Source of the DNA: Sialis fuliginosa
Taxonomy: Eukaryota; Arthropoda; Insecta; Megaloptera; Sialidae
Reading direction: 5' to 3'
Length of the DNA: 64,000 bases
Assembly: GCA_961205875.1 (NCBI GenBank)
Contig: OY540818.1
Coordinates: 2,092,001-2,156,000 of the forward strand
Part shown: positions 9,605-23,009 of the stretch, in pieces
How the letters are laid out: each line of letters opens with the position of its first letter
Numbering within the stretch: the stretch's first letter is position 1
Translations under genes and position numbers: made by a program
Notes under the pieces: generated by a model
The model's database searches: none
What the model was told of the DNA's origin: nothing
The model's input: the letters and a program-made list of their open reading frames with translations, nothing else

Positions 9605-12600
9605 TTTAAACATAAATTTAAACATAAATTTAAACATAAATTTAAACATAAATTTAAAAATAAATTTAAATATAAATTAAAACAAACTTAAATTTAAACA
9701 TAAATTTAAACATAAATTTAAACATAAATTTAAACATAAATTAAAACATAAATTTAAACATAAATTTAAACATAAATTTAAACATAAATTTAAACATAAA
9801 TTTAAACATAAATTTAAACATAAATTTAAACATAAATTTAAACATAAATTTAAACATAAATTTAAAAATAAATTTAAACATAAATTAAAACATAAACTTA
9901 AATTTAAACATAAATTTAACCATAAATTTAAACTTAAATTTAAACATAAATTTAAACATAAATTTAAACATAAATTTAAAAGAAATTTAAATTTAAATAT
10001 AAATTTAAACATAAATTTAAACATAAATTTAAACATAAATTTAAACATAAATTTAAACATAAATTTAAACATAAATTTAAACATAAATTTAAACATAAAT
10101 TTAAACATAAATTTAAACATAAATTTAAACATAAATTTAAACATAAATTTAAACATAAATTTAAACAACAAATTTAAACATAAATTCAAACATAATTTTA
10201 AACATAAATTTAAACATAAATTTTAACATAAATTTAAACATAAATTTAAACATAAATTTAAACATAAATTTGAACAACAAATTTAAACATAAATTCAAAC
10301 ATAATTTTAAACATAAATTTAAACATAAATTTTAACATAAATTTAAACATAAATTAAAACATAAATTTAAACATAAATTTAAACATAAATTTAAACATAA
10401 TATAAAACATAAATTAAAACATAAACTTAAATTTAAACATAAATTTAAACATAATATAAAACATAAATTAAAACATAAACTTAAATTTAAACATAAATTT
10501 AAACATAAATTTAAACATAAATTTAAACATAAATTTAAACATAAATTTAAACATAAATTTAAACATAAATTTAAACATAAATTTAAACATAAATTTAAAC
10601 ATAAATTAAAACATAAACTTAAATTTAAACATAAATTTAACCATAAATTTAAACTTAAATTTAAACATAAATTTAAACATAAATTTAAACATAAATGTAA
10701 AGATAAATTTAAATTTAAATATAAATTTAAACGTAAATTTAAACATAAATTTAAACATAAATTTAAACATAAATTTAAACATAAATTTAAACATAAATTT
10801 AAACATATATTTAAACATAAATTTAAACATAAATTTAAACATAAATTTAAACATAAATTTAAACATAAATTTAAACATATATTTAAACAACAAATTTAAA
10901 CATAAATTCAAACCTAATTTTAAACATAAATTTAAACATAAATTTAAACATAAATTAAAACATAAATTTAAACATAAATTTAAACATAAATTTAAATATA
11001 AATTAAAACATAAATTAAAACATAAACTTAAATTTAAACATAAATTAAATCTTAAACATAAACTTAACATAAATTTAAACATAATGTTAAACATAAATTT
11101 AAACATAAATTAAAACAAAAACTTAAATTTAAATATAAATTTAAACATAAATTTAAACTTAAATTTAAACATAAATTAAAACATAAACTTAAACATAAAC
11201 TTAAACATAAACTTAAACATAAATTTAAACATAAATTTAAACATAAATTTAAACATAAATTAAAACATAAATTTAAACATAAATTTAAAAATAAATTTAA
11301 ACATAAATTTAAACATAAATTTAAACATAAATTAAAACATAAATTTAAACATAAATTTAAACATAAATTTAAACATAAATTTAAACATAAATTTAAACAT
11401 AAATTTAAACATAAATTTAAAAATAAATTTAAACATAAATTAAAACATAAACTTAAATTTAAACATAAATTTAACCATAAATTTAAACTTAAATTTAAAC
11501 ATAAATTTAAACATAAATTTAAACATAAATTTAAAAGAAATTTAAATTTAAATATAAATTTAAACATAAATTTAAACATAAATTTAAACATAAATTTAAA
11601 CATAAATTTAAACATAAATTTAAACATAAATTTAAACATAAATTTAAACATAAATTTAAACATAAATTTAAACATAAATTTAAACATAAATTTAAACATA
11701 AATTTAAACAACAAATTTAAACATAAATTCAAACATAATTTTAAACATAAATTTAAACATAAATTTTAACATAAATTTAAACATAAATTTAAACATAAAT
11801 TTAAACATAAATTTGAACAACAAATTTAAACATAAATTCAAACATAATTTTAAACATAAATTTAAACATAAATTTTAACATAAATTTAAACATAAATTAA
11901 AACATAAATTTAAACATAAATTTAAACATAAATTTAAACATAATATAAAACATAAATTAAAACATAAACTTAAATTTAAACATAAATTTAAACATAATAT
12001 AAAACATAAATTAAAACATAAACTTAAATTTAAACATAAATTTAAACATAAATTTAAACATAAATTTAAACATAAATTTAAACATAAATTTAAACATAAA
12101 TTTAAACATAAATTTAAACATAAATTTAAACATAAATTTAAACATAAATTAAAACATAAACTTAAATTTAAACATAAATTTAACCATAAATTTAAACTTA
12201 AATTTAAACATAAATTTAAACATAAATTTAAACATAAATGTAAAGATAAATTTAAATTTAAATATAAATTTAAACGTAAATTTAAACATAAATTTAAACA
12301 TAAATTTAAACATAAATTTAAACATAAATTTAAACATAAATTTAAACATATATTTAAACATAAATTTAAACATAAATTTAAACATAAATTTAAACATAAA
12401 TTTAAACATAAATTTAAACATATATTTAAACAACAAATTTAAACATAAATTCAAACCTAATTTTAAACATAAATTTAAACATAAATTTAAACATAAATTA
12501 AAACATAAATTTAAACATAAATTTAAACATAAATTTAAATATAAATTAAAACATAAATTAAAACATAAACTTAAATTTAAACATAAATTAAATCTTAAAC

Positions 12601-14698
12601 ATAAACTTAACATAAATTTAAACATAATGTTAAACATAAATTTAAACATAAATTAAAACAAAAACTTAAATTTAAATATAAATTTAAACATAAATTTAAA
12701 CTTAAATTTAAACATAAATTAAAACATAAACTTAAACATAAACTTAAACATAAACTTAAACATAAATTTAAACATAAATTTAAACATAAATTTAAACATA
12801 AATTAAAACATAAATTTAAACATAAATTTAAAAATAAATTTAAACATAAACTTAAACATAAACTTAAACATAAATTTAAACATAAATTTAAACATAAATT
12901 TAAACATAAATTTAAACATAAATTTAAACATAAATTTAAACATAAATTAAAACATAAACTTAAATTTAAACATAAATTTAACCATAAATTTAAACTTAAA
13001 TTTAAACATAAATTTAAACATAAATTTAAACATAAATTAAAAGATAAATTTAAATTTAAATATAAATTTAAACATAAATTTAAACATAAATTTAAACATA
13101 AATTTAAACATAAATTTAAACATAAATTTAAACATAAATTTAAACATATATTTAAACATAAATTTAAACATAAATTTAAACATAAATTTAAACATAAATT
13201 TAAACATAAATTTAAACATAAATTTAAACAACAAATTTAAACATTAATTCAAACCTAATTTTAAACATAAATTTAAACATAAATTCAAACATAATTTTAA
13301 ACATAAATTTAAACTTTAATTTAAACATAAATTTAAACATAAATTTAAACAACAAATTTAAACATTAATTCAAACCTAATTTTAAACATAAATTTAAACA
13401 TAAATTTAAACATAAATTAAAACATAAATTTAAACATAAATTTAAACATAAATTTAAATATAAATTAAAACATAAATTAAAACATAAACTTAAATTTAAA
13501 CATAAATTAAATCTTAAACATAAACTTAACATAAATTTAAACATATATTTAAACATAAATTTAAACATAAATTAAAACAAAAACTTAAATTTAAATATAA
13601 ATTTAAACATAAATTTAAACTTAAATTTAAACATAAATTAAAACATAAACTTAAACATAAACTTAAACATAAACTTAAACATAAATTTAAACATAAATTT
13701 AAACATAAATTTAAACATAAATTAAAACATAAATTTAAACATAAATTTAAAAATAAATTTAAACATAAATTTAAACATAAATTTAAACATAAATTAAAAC
13801 ATAAATTTAAACATAAATTTAAAAATAAATTTAAACATAAATTAAAACAAACTTAAATTTAAACATAAATTTAAACATAAATTTAAACATAAATTAAATC
13901 TTAAACATAAACTTAAACATAAATTTAATCATAAATTTAAACATAAATTAAAACATAAACTTAAATTTAAACATAAATTTAAACATAAATTTAAACTTAA
14001 ATTTAAACATAAAATTAAACATAAATTTAAACATAAATTTTAACATAAATTTAAATTTAAATATAAATTTAAACATAAATTTAAACATAAATTTAAACAT
14101 AAATTAAAACAAAAATTAAAACATAAACTTAAACATAAACTTAAACATAAACTTAAACATAAATTTAAACATAAATTTAAACATAAATTTAAACATAAAT
14201 TTAAACATAAATTTAAACATAAATTTAAACAACAAATTTAAACATAAATTCAAACATAATTTTAAACATAAATTAAAACATAAATTTAAACATAAATTTA
14301 AACATAAATTTAAACATAAATTTAAACATAATATAAAACATAAATTAAAACATAAACTTAAATTTAAACATAAATTAAAACATAATATAAAACATAAATT
14401 AAAACATAAACTTAAATTTAAACATAAATTTAAACATAAATTTAAACATAAATTTAAACATAAATTTAAACATAAATTTAAACATAAATTTAAACATAAA
14501 TTTAAACATAAATTTAAACATAAATTTAAACATAAATTAAAATATAAACATAAATTTAAACATAAATTTAAACATAAATTTAATCATAAATTTAAGTATA
14601 AATATAAACATAAATTTAAACATAAATTAAAACATAAACTTAAATTTAAACATAAATTTAAACTTAAATTAAAACATAAATTAAAACATAAACTTAAA
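9605..14698 (+). repeat. Dodecamer satellite array
   Basis: About 5.1 kb of forward dodecamers carrying ACAACAAATTT...CAAACATAATTTT marker blocks at roughly 10166, 10275, 10888, 11709, 11818, 12431, 13229, 13350 and 14230. No gene seen. The apparent frames of up to 222 residues are Asn-Leu-Cys-Leu or Lys-Phe-Met-Phe repeats. Confidence 0.95.
9740..12830 (+). repeat. Tandem duplication, period about 1543 bp
   Basis: Marker sequences recur at a constant offset: 10166 to 11709, 10275 to 11818 and 10888 to 12431 are all 1543 bp. The rare AAAAGAAATTT variant (g at 9982 and 11537) is offset by 1555 bp, so one dodecamer differs within the units. A partial third unit follows: TTAACCATAAATTT recurs near 12975, and the AAAACAAAAACTT marker near 12658 recurs about 919 bp later. 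Confidence 0.88.
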
Positions 14699-14938
14699 CA
14701 TAAACATAAACATAAACATAAACATAAACATAAACATAAACATAAACATAAACATAAACATAAACATAAACATAAACATAAACATAAACATAAACATAAA
14801 CATAAACTTAAACATAAACATAAACATAAACATAAACATAAGCATAAACAAAAACATAAACATAAACATAAATATAAACATAAACATAAACATAAACATA
14901 AACATAAACATAAAACATAAACATAAACATAAACATAA
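14699..14938 (+). repeat. (CATAAA)n array, left arm of island 5
   Basis: About 40 hexamers with scattered variants (CTTAAA, AGCATAAACAAAAAC, AATATAAAC) and one 7-bp unit (CATAAAA) that shifts the phase. The same punctuation appears in left arms 6, 7 and 11, and part of it (the CATAAAA shift, AGCATAAACAAAAAC) in 8 and 9. Confidence 0.95.
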
Positions 14939-15203
14939 GCATTTAACATAAACTAAATCATACACCTAAATAAACATATAACAACAACTGCAAATCGACT
15001 CGATTTGTATTAAATCGGTCTATTTTGATAATAAACGCCTCGATTCGTACCAATAACAATCGGATCAAATTATTTTCATTCAATTCCATCAGTTTGGATA
15101 CTTATCGGAAATTTAGTGTTTAAATGACTAGATTTGACATTATTTGATGTAATTTGAGTCAAATGATGATTTTCGACCCAATTCTTTTTTACAATTAAAA
15201 ATA
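14939..15203 (+). repeat. 265-bp island, copy 5
   Basis: Full length, dyad at 14991-15007. It is a mosaic: CGCCTCG, ATAACAATCGG and GACCCAA are type B, but CGGAAATTTAG is the type A state. A long minus-strand frame (15140-15739) crosses from the right arm into this island; its non-repetitive end is only the island read backwards and is not evidence for a gene. Confidence 0.95.
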
Positions 15204-15712
15204 ATGTTTATGTTTATGTTGTTGTTTATGTTTATGTTTATGTTTATGTTTATGTTTATGTTTATGTTTATGTTTATGTTTATGTTTATGTTTATGTTTA
15301 TGTTTATGTTAATGTTTATGTTTATGTTTATGTTTATGTTTATGTTTATGTTTATGTTTATGTTTATGTTTATGTTTATGTTTATGTTTATGTTTATGTT
15401 TATGTTTATGTTTATGTTTATGTTTATGTTTATGTTTATGTTTATGTTTATGTTTATGTTTATGTTTATGTTTATGTTTATGTTTATGTTTATGTTTATG
15501 TTTATGTTTATGTTTATGTTTATGTTTATGTTTATGTTTATGTTCATGTTCATGTTCATGTTTATGTTTATGTTTATGTTTATGTTTATGTTTATGTTTA
15601 TGTTTATGTTTATGTTTATGTTTATGTTTATGTTTATGTTTATGTTTATGTTCATGTTTATGTTTATGTTTATGTTTATGTTTATGTTTATGTTTATGTT
15701 TATGTTTATGTT
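15204..15712 (-). repeat. (TTTATG)n array, right arm of island 5
   Basis: About 85 reversed hexamers. Variants include a GTTGTTG interruption near 15219, TTAATG near 15310, three consecutive TTCATG units near 15544 and another near 15650. Confidence 0.95.
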
Positions 15713-15862
15713 TAAGTTTATGTTTAAATTTAAGTTCATGTTTTAATTTATGTTTAAATTTATGTTCAAAATGTATGTTTAAATTTATGTTTAAGTTTAT
15801 GTTTAAAGTTATGTTTTAATTCATGTTTCAATTTATGTTTAAATTTATGTTTGAAGTTATGT
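15713..15862 (-). repeat. Reversed dodecamer transition, copy 5
   Basis: Degenerate reversed dodecamers (TTAAGTTCATGTTTTAA, AAAATGTATG, TTCATGTTTCAA) end at the TATGTACATA centre (15862/15863), where the sequence flips to forward. The same order of variants follows islands 6-10. Confidence 0.92.
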
Positions 15863-17022
15863 ACATAAATTTAAACATAAATTTAAACATAAACTTAAAC
15901 ATAAATTTAAACATAAATTTAAACATAAATTTAAACATAAATTTAAACATAAATTTAAACAACAAATTTAAACATAAATTCAAACATAATTTTAAACATA
16001 AATTTAAATATAAATTTAAACATAAATTTAAACATAAATTTAAACATAAATTTAAACATAAATTTAAACATAAATTTTAACATAAATTTAAAAATAAATT
16101 TAAATATAAATTAAAACAAACTAAAATTTAAACATAAATTTAAACATAAATTTAAACATAAATTTAAACATAAATTAAAACATAAATTTAAACATAAATT
16201 TAAACATAAATTTAAACATAAATTTAAACATAAATTTAAACATAAATTTAAACATAAATTTAAACATAAATTTAAACATAAATTTAAACATAAATTTAAA
16301 CATAAATTTAAAAATAAATTTAAACATAAATTTAAACATAAATTTAAACATAAATTTAAACATAAATTTAAACATAAATTTAAACATAAATTTAAACATA
16401 AATTTAAACATAAATTAAAACAAACTTAAATTTAATCATAAATTTAAACATAAATTAAATCTTAAACATATACTTAAACATAAACTTAAACATAAACTTA
16501 AACATAAATTTAAACATAAATTTAAACATAAATTTAAACATAAATTAAAACATAAATTTAAACATAAATTAAAACAAACTTAAATTTAAACATAAATTTA
16601 AACATAAATTTTAACATAAATTTAAACATAAATTAAAACATAAATTTAAGCATAAATTTAAACATAAATTTAAACATAATATAAAACATAAATTAAAACA
16701 TAAACTTAAATTTAAACATAAATTTAAACATAATATAAAACATAAATTAAAACATAAACTTAAATTTAAACATAAATTTAAACATAAATTTAAACATAAA
16801 TTTAAACATAAATTTAAACATAAATTTAAACATAAATTTAAACATAAATTTAAACATAAATTAAAATATAAACATAAATTTAAACATAAATTTAAACATA
16901 AATTTAATCATAAATTTAAGTATAAATATAAACATAAATTTAAACATAAATTAAAACATAAACTTAAATTTAAACATAAATTTAAACTTAAATTAAAACA
17001 TAAATTAAAACATAAACTTAAA
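15863..17022 (+). repeat. Dodecamer satellite array
   Basis: Forward dodecamers with one ACAACAAATTT marker near 15958 and TTAAATCTTAAACATATAC near 16455. The pre-arm segment TTTAATCATAAATTTAAGTAT near 16905 also precedes left arms 5, 7, 10 and 11. No gene seen. Confidence 0.95.
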
Positions 17023-17226
17023 CATAAACATAAACATAAACATAAACATAAACATAAACATAAACATAAACATAAACATAAACATAAACATAAACATAAA
17101 CATAAACATAAACTTAAACATAAACATAAACATAAACATAAACATAAGCATAAACAAAAACATAAACATAAATATAAATATAAACATAAACATAAACATA
17201 AAACATAAACATAAACATAAACATAA
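17023..17226 (+). repeat. (CATAAA)n array, left arm of island 6
   Basis: About 34 hexamers with the same variant punctuation as left arm 5, including the 7-bp CATAAAA phase shift close to the island. Confidence 0.95.
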
Positions 17227-17491
17227 GCATTTAACATAAACTAAATCATACACCTAAATAAACATATAACAACAACTGCAAATCGACTCGATTTGTATTA
17301 AATCGGTCTATTTTGATAATAAACGCCTCGATTCGTACCAATAACAATCGGATCAAATTATTTTCATTCAATTCAATCAGTTTGGATACTTATCGGAAAA
17401 TTAGTGTTTAAATGACTAGATTTGACATTATTTGATGTAATTTGAGTCAAATGATGATTTTCGACCCAATTGTTTTTTACAATTAAAAATA
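17227..17491 (+). repeat. 265-bp island, copy 6
   Basis: Type B, dyad at 17279-17295. It has the ATTCAATCAG state shared with copies 4 and 11, and a private change, ATTGTTTTTTAC in place of ATTCTTTTTTAC near its 3' end. Confidence 0.95.
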
Positions 17492-17904
17492 ATGTTTATG
17501 TTTATGTTGTTGTTTATGTTTAAGTTTATGTTTATGTTTATGTTGATGTTTATGTTTATGTTTATGTTTATGTTTATGTTTATGTTTATGTTTATGTTTA
17601 TGTTTATGTTTATGTTTATGTTTATGTTTATGTTTATGTTTATGTTTATGTTTATGTTTATGTTTATGTTTATGTTTATGTTTATGTTTATGTTTATGTT
17701 TATGTTTATGTTTATGTTTATGTTTATGTTTATGTTTATGTTTATGTTTATGTTTATGTTTATGTTTATGTTTATGTTTATGTTTATGTTTATGTTTATG
17801 TTTATGTTTATGTTTATGTTTATGTTCATGTTTATGTTTATGTTTATGTTTATGTTTATGTTTATGTTTATGTTTATGTTTATGTTTATGTTTATGTTTA
17901 TGTT
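17492..17904 (-). repeat. (TTTATG)n array, right arm of island 6
   Basis: About 69 reversed hexamers with the GTTGTTG, TTTAAG and TTGATG interruptions in the first 60 bp and one TTCATG near 17825. Confidence 0.95.
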
Positions 17905-18054
17905 TAAGTTTATGTTTAAATTTAAGTTCATGTTTTAATTTATGTTTAAATTTATGTTTAAAATGTATGTTTAAATTTATGTTTAAGTTTATGTTTAAAG
18001 TTATGTTTTAATTCATGTTTCAATTTATGTTTAAATTTATGTTTAAAGTTATGT
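17905..18054 (-). repeat. Reversed dodecamer transition, copy 6
   Basis: Same variant order as after island 5, ending at the TATGTACATA flip (18054/18055). Confidence 0.92.
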
Positions 18055-18762
18055 ACATAAATTTAAACATAAATTTAAACATAAACTTAAACATAAATTT
18101 AAACATAACCTTAAACATAAATTTAAACATAAATTTAAACATAAATTTAAACATAAATTTTAACATAAATTTAAACATAAATTTAAACATAAATTTAAAC
18201 ATAAATTTAAACATAAATTTAAACATAAATTAAAACATAAATTTAAACATAAATTTAAACATAAATTTAAACATAAATTTAAACATAAATTTAAACATAA
18301 ATTTAAACATAAATTTAAACATAAATTTAAACATAAATTTAAACATAAATTTAAAAATAAATTTAAACATAAATTTAAACATAAATTTAAACATAAATTT
18401 AAACATAAATTTAAACATAAATAAAAACAAACTTAAATTTAAACATAAATTTAAACATAAATTAAATCTTAAACATATACTTAAACATAAACTTAAACAT
18501 AAACTTAAACATAAATTTAAACATAAATTTAAACATAAATTTAAACATAAATTAAAACATAAATTTAAACATAATTTTAAAAATAAATTTAAACATAAAT
18601 TAAAACAAACTTAAATTTAAACATAAATTTAAACATAAATTTAAACATAAATTAAATCTTAAACATAAACTTAAACATAAATTTAAACATAAATTTAAAC
18701 ATAAATTAAAACATAAACTTAAATTTAAACATAAATTTAAACATAAATTTAAACTTAAATTT
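18055..18762 (+). repeat. Dodecamer satellite array; its 3' part is the left limb of a fold-back
   Basis: Forward dodecamers. The segment from about 18595 to 18720 (AAACAAACTT, TTAAATCTTAAAC, TTAAAACATAAACTT) reappears reverse-complemented, in order, immediately downstream. Confidence 0.93.
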
Positions 18763-19285
18763 AAGTTTATGTTTTAATTTATGTTTAAATTTATGTTTAA
18801 ATTTATGTTTAAGTTTATGTTTAAGATTTAATTTATGTTTAAATTTATGTTTAAATTTATGTTTAAATTTAAGTTTATGTTTTAATTTATGTTTAAATTT
18901 ATGTTTAAATTTATGTTTAAGTTTATGTTTAAGATTTAATTTATGTTTAAATTTATGTTTAAATTTATGTTTAAATTTAAGTTTGTTTTAATTTATGTTT
19001 AAATTTATGTTTAAATTTATGTTTAAATTTATGTTTAAATTTATGTTTAAATTTATGTTTAAATTTATGTTTAAATTTATTTTTAAATTTATGTTTAAAT
19101 TTATGTTTAAATTTATGTTTAAATTTATGTTTAAATTTATGTTTAAATTTATGTTTGAATTTATGTTTAAATTTATGTTTAAATTTAAGTTTAAATTTAT
19201 GTTTAAATTTATGTTTTAATTTATGTTTAAATTTATGTTTAAATTTATGTTTAAATATGTGTTTAAATTTAAGTTTGTATGTTTT
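18763..19285 (-). repeat. Inverted fold-back block without an island
   Basis: The join is an 18-bp perfect palindrome AAACTTAAATTTAAGTTT (18751-18768). About 75 bp right of it (18763-18837) is the exact reverse complement of the segment starting near 18645, and the match continues with a 2-bp difference. The reversed segment then repeats once in tandem (from about 18868), this time with AAGTTTGTTTTAATTTATG, which exactly complements the AAACAAACTT version on the left. Forward orientation resumes near GTTTTAAACATAAA (about 19285). Unlike the other inversions, this one copies its immediate neighbour. Confidence 0.9.
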
Positions 19286-19948
19286 AAACATAAATTAAAT
19301 CTTAAACATAAACTTAAACATAAATTTAAACATAAATTTAAACATAAATTAAAACATAAACTTAATTTTAAACATAAATTTAAACATAAATTTAAACTTA
19401 AATTTAAACATAAATTTAAACATAAATTTAAACATAAATTTAAAGATAAATTTAAATTTAAATATAAATTTAAACATAAATTTAAACATAAATTTAAACA
19501 AAAATTAAAACAAAAATTAAAACATAAACTTAAACATAAACTTAAACATAAATTAAAACATAAATTAAAACATAAACTTAAACATAAACTTAAACATAAA
19601 CTTAAACATAAATTTAAACATAAATTTAAACATAAATTTAAACATAATATAAAACATAAATTAAAACATAAACTTAAATTTAAACATAAATTTAAACATA
19701 AATTTAAACATAAATTTAAACATAAAGTTAAACATAAATTTAAACATAAATTTAAACATAAATTTAAACATAAATTTAAACATAAATTAAAATATAAACA
19801 TAAATTTAAACATAAATTTAAACATAAATTTAATCATAAATTTAAGTATAAATATAAAAATAAATTTAAACATAAATTAAAACATAAACTTAAATTTAAA
19901 TATAAATTTAAACTTAAATTAAAACATAAATTAAAACATAAACTTAAA
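19286..19948 (+). repeat. Dodecamer satellite array
   Basis: Forward dodecamers with many TTAAAACAAAAATT and CTTAAA variants, ending in the same pre-arm segment (TTTAATCATAAATTTAAGTAT) as islands 5, 6, 10 and 11. The 291-residue Lys/His/Phe frame across this region is satellite translation. Confidence 0.95.
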
Positions 19949-20116
19949 CATAAACATAAACATAAACATAAACATAAACATAAACATAAACATAAACATA
20001 AACTTAAACATAAACATAAACATAAACATAAATATAAGCATAAACAAAAACATAAACATAAATATAAATATAAACATAAACATAAACATAAAACATAAAC
20101 ATAAACATAAACATAA
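19949..20116 (+). repeat. (CATAAA)n array, left arm of island 7
   Basis: About 28 hexamers with the shared punctuation (CTTAAA, AATATAAGC, CAAAAA, the 7-bp CATAAAA). Confidence 0.95.
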
Positions 20117-20381
20117 GCATTTAACATAAACTAAATCATACACCTAAATAAACATATAACAACAACTGCAAATCGACTCGATTTGTATTAAATCGGTCTA
20201 TTTTGATAATAAACGCCTCGATTCGTACCAATAACAATCGGATCAAATTATTTTCATTCAATTCCATCAGTTTGGATACTTATCGGAAAATTAGTGTTTA
20301 AATGACTAGATTTGACATTATTTGATGTAATTTGAGTCAAATGATGATTTTCGACCCAATTCTTTTTTACAATTAAAAATA
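20117..20381 (+). repeat. 265-bp island, copy 7
   Basis: Type B, dyad at 20169-20185, with ATTCCATCAG and CGGAAAATTAG. It carries no private change that I noticed, so it is a good reference for the type B family. Confidence 0.95.
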
Positions 20382-20962
20382 ATGTTTATGTTTATGTTGT
20401 TGTTTATGTTTAAGTTTATGTTTATGTTTATGTTGATGTTGATGTTTATGTTTATGTTTATGTTTATGTTTATGTTTATGTTTATGTTTATGTTTATGTT
20501 TATGTTTATGTTTATGTTTATGTTTATGTTTATGTTTATGTTTATGTTTATGTTTATGTTTATGTTTATGTTTATGATTATGTTTATGTTTATGTTTATG
20601 TTTATGTTTATGTTTATGTTTATGTTTATGTTTATGTTTATGTTTATGTTTATCTTTATGTTTATGTTTATGTTTATGTTTATGTTTATGTTTATGATTA
20701 TGTTTATGTTTATGTTTATGTTTATGTTTATGTTTATGTTTATGTTTATGTTTATGTTTATGTTTATGTTAATGTTTGTTTATTTTTATGTTTATGTTTA
20801 TGTTTATGTTTATGTTTATGTTTATGTTTATGTTTATGTTTATGTTTATGTTTATGTTTATGTTTATGTTTATGTTTATGTTCATGTTTATGTTTATGTT
20901 TATGTTTATGTTTATGTTTATGTTTATGTTTATGTTTATGTTTATGTTTATGTTTATGTTTA
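20382..20962 (-). repeat. (TTTATG)n array, right arm of island 7
   Basis: The longest arm in the window, about 97 reversed hexamers. Two TTGATG units lie near 20433, TGATTATG variants near 20577 and 20697, and a distinctive interruption TTAATGTTTGTTTATTTTTA near 20769 that is shared with right arms 8 and 9. Confidence 0.95.
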
Positions 20963-21109
20963 AGTTTATGTTTAAATTTAAGTTCATGTTTTAATTTATG
21001 TTTAAATTTATGTTTAAAATGTATGTTTAAATTTATGTTTAAGTTTATGTTTAAAGTTATGTTTAATTCATGTTTCAATTTATGTTTAAATTTATGTTTA
21101 AAGTTATGT
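20963..21109 (-). repeat. Reversed dodecamer transition, copy 7
   Basis: Same variant order as after islands 5 and 6, with one T missing in ATGTTTAATTCATG near 21060. It ends at the TATGTACATA flip. Confidence 0.92.
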
Positions 21110-23009
21110 ACATAAATTTAAACATAAATTTAAACATAAACTTAAACATAAATTTAAACATAACCTTAAACATAAATTTAAACATAAATTTAAACATAAA
21201 TTTAAACATAAATTTAAATATAAATTTAAACATAAATTTAAACAACAAATTTAAACATAAATTCAAACATAATTTTAAACATAAATTTAAACATAAATTT
21301 AAACATAAATTTAAACATAAATTTAAACATAAATTTAAACATAAATTTAAACATAAATTTAAAAATAAATTTAAATATAAATTAAAACAAACTTAAATTT
21401 AAACATAAATTTAAACATAAATTTAAACATAAATTTAAACATAAATTAAAACATAAATTTAAACATAAATTTAAACATAAATTTAAACATAAATTTAAAT
21501 ATAAATTTAAATATAAATTTAAACATAAATTTAAACATAAATTTAAACATAAATTTAAACTTAAATTTAAACATAAATTTAAACATAAATTAAATCTTAA
21601 ACATATACTTAAACATAAACTTAAACATAAACTTAAACATAAATTTAAACATAAATTTAAACATAAATTTAAACATAAATTAAAACATAAATTTAAACAT
21701 AAATTTAAAAATAAATTTAAACATAAATTAAAACAAACTTAAATTTAAACATAAATTTAAACATAAATTTAAACATAAATTAAAACATAAATTTAAACAT
21801 AAATTAAAACATAAACTTAAATTTAAACATAAATTTAAACATAAATTTAAACTTAAATTTAAACATAAATTTAAACATAAATTTAAACATAAATTTAAAG
21901 ATAAATTTAAATTTAAATATAAACTTAAACATAAATTTAAACATAAATTTAAACATAAATTAAAACAAAAATTAAAACATAAACTTAAACATAAACTTAA
22001 ACATAAATTAAAACATAAATTAAAACATAAACTTAAACATAAACTTAAACATAAACTTAAACATAAACTTAAACATAAATTTAATCATAAATTTAAACAT
22101 TAATTTAAACATTTATTTAAACATAAATTTAAACATAAATTTAAACTTAAATTTAAACATAAATTAAAACATAAACTTAAACATAAACTTAAACATAAAT
22201 TTAAATATAAATTTAAACATAAATTTTAATGTAATTTTGAACATAAATTTAAACATAAATTTAAACATAAATTTAAACATAAATTTAAACATAAATTTAA
22301 ACATAAATTTAAACATAAATTTAAACATAAATTTAAACATAAATTTAAAAATAAATTAAAACATAAATTTAAACATAAATTTAAACATAAATTTAAACAT
22401 AAATTTAAACATAAATTAAAACAAACTTAAATTTAAACATAAATTTAAACATAAATTAAATCTTAAACATATACTTAAACATAAACTTAAACATAAACTT
22501 AAACATAAATTTAAACATAAATTAAAACAAACTTAAATTTAAACATAAATTTAAACATAAATTTAAACATAAATTTAAACATAAATTTAAACATAAATAT
22601 AAACATAAATTTAAACATAAATTTAAACATAAATTTAAACATAAATTAAATCTTAAACATAAACTTAAACATAAATTTAAACATAAATTTAAACTTAAAT
22701 TTAAACATAAATTTAAACATAAATTTAAACATAAATTTAAAGATAAATTTAAATTTAAATATAAATTTAAACATAAATTTAAACATAAATTTAAACATAA
22801 ATTAAAACAAAAATTAAAACATAAACTTAAACATAAACTTAAACATAAACTTAAACATAAATTAAAACATAAATTAAAACATAAACTTAAACATAAACTT
22901 AAACATAAACTTAAACATAAACTTAAACATAAATTTAAACATAAATTTAAACATAAATTTAAACATAAATTTAAACTTAAATTAAAACAAATTAAAACAT
23001 AAACTTAAA
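21110..23009 (+). repeat. Dodecamer satellite array
   Basis: Forward dodecamers. The order of variants, including the rare TTTTAATGTAATTTTGAAC near 22223, returns after island 8 near 25290, so arrays 7 and 8 are related at about 3.07 kb. The 10.15-kb duplicated unit begins within this array, near 21950. No gene seen. Confidence 0.94.

Noticed and set aside
15035-15060. tRNA-like or Pol III B-box element (CTCGATTCGTACC)
   Set aside because: It only partly matches GGTTCGANNCC, there is no A box at a suitable distance and no cloverleaf can be drawn from the surrounding sequence.
14939-15203. CENP-B box in the island
   Set aside because: ATTCGTACCAATAACAATCGG resembles the TTCG...CGG spacing loosely but does not have the required A-NN-CGGG arrangement.
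15140-15739. 199-residue minus-strand frame with a non-repetitive C-terminal end
   Set aside because: The non-repetitive end is island 5 read backwards. Related frames occur at islands 6 and 10 only because the island is duplicated, and other islands lack them. It is far too short to judge as coding.
19223-20098. 291-residue Lys/His/Phe-rich plus-strand frame
   Set aside because: It is the dodecamer array read in a stop-free frame; it changes composition exactly where the DNA repeat changes from dodecamer to hexamer.
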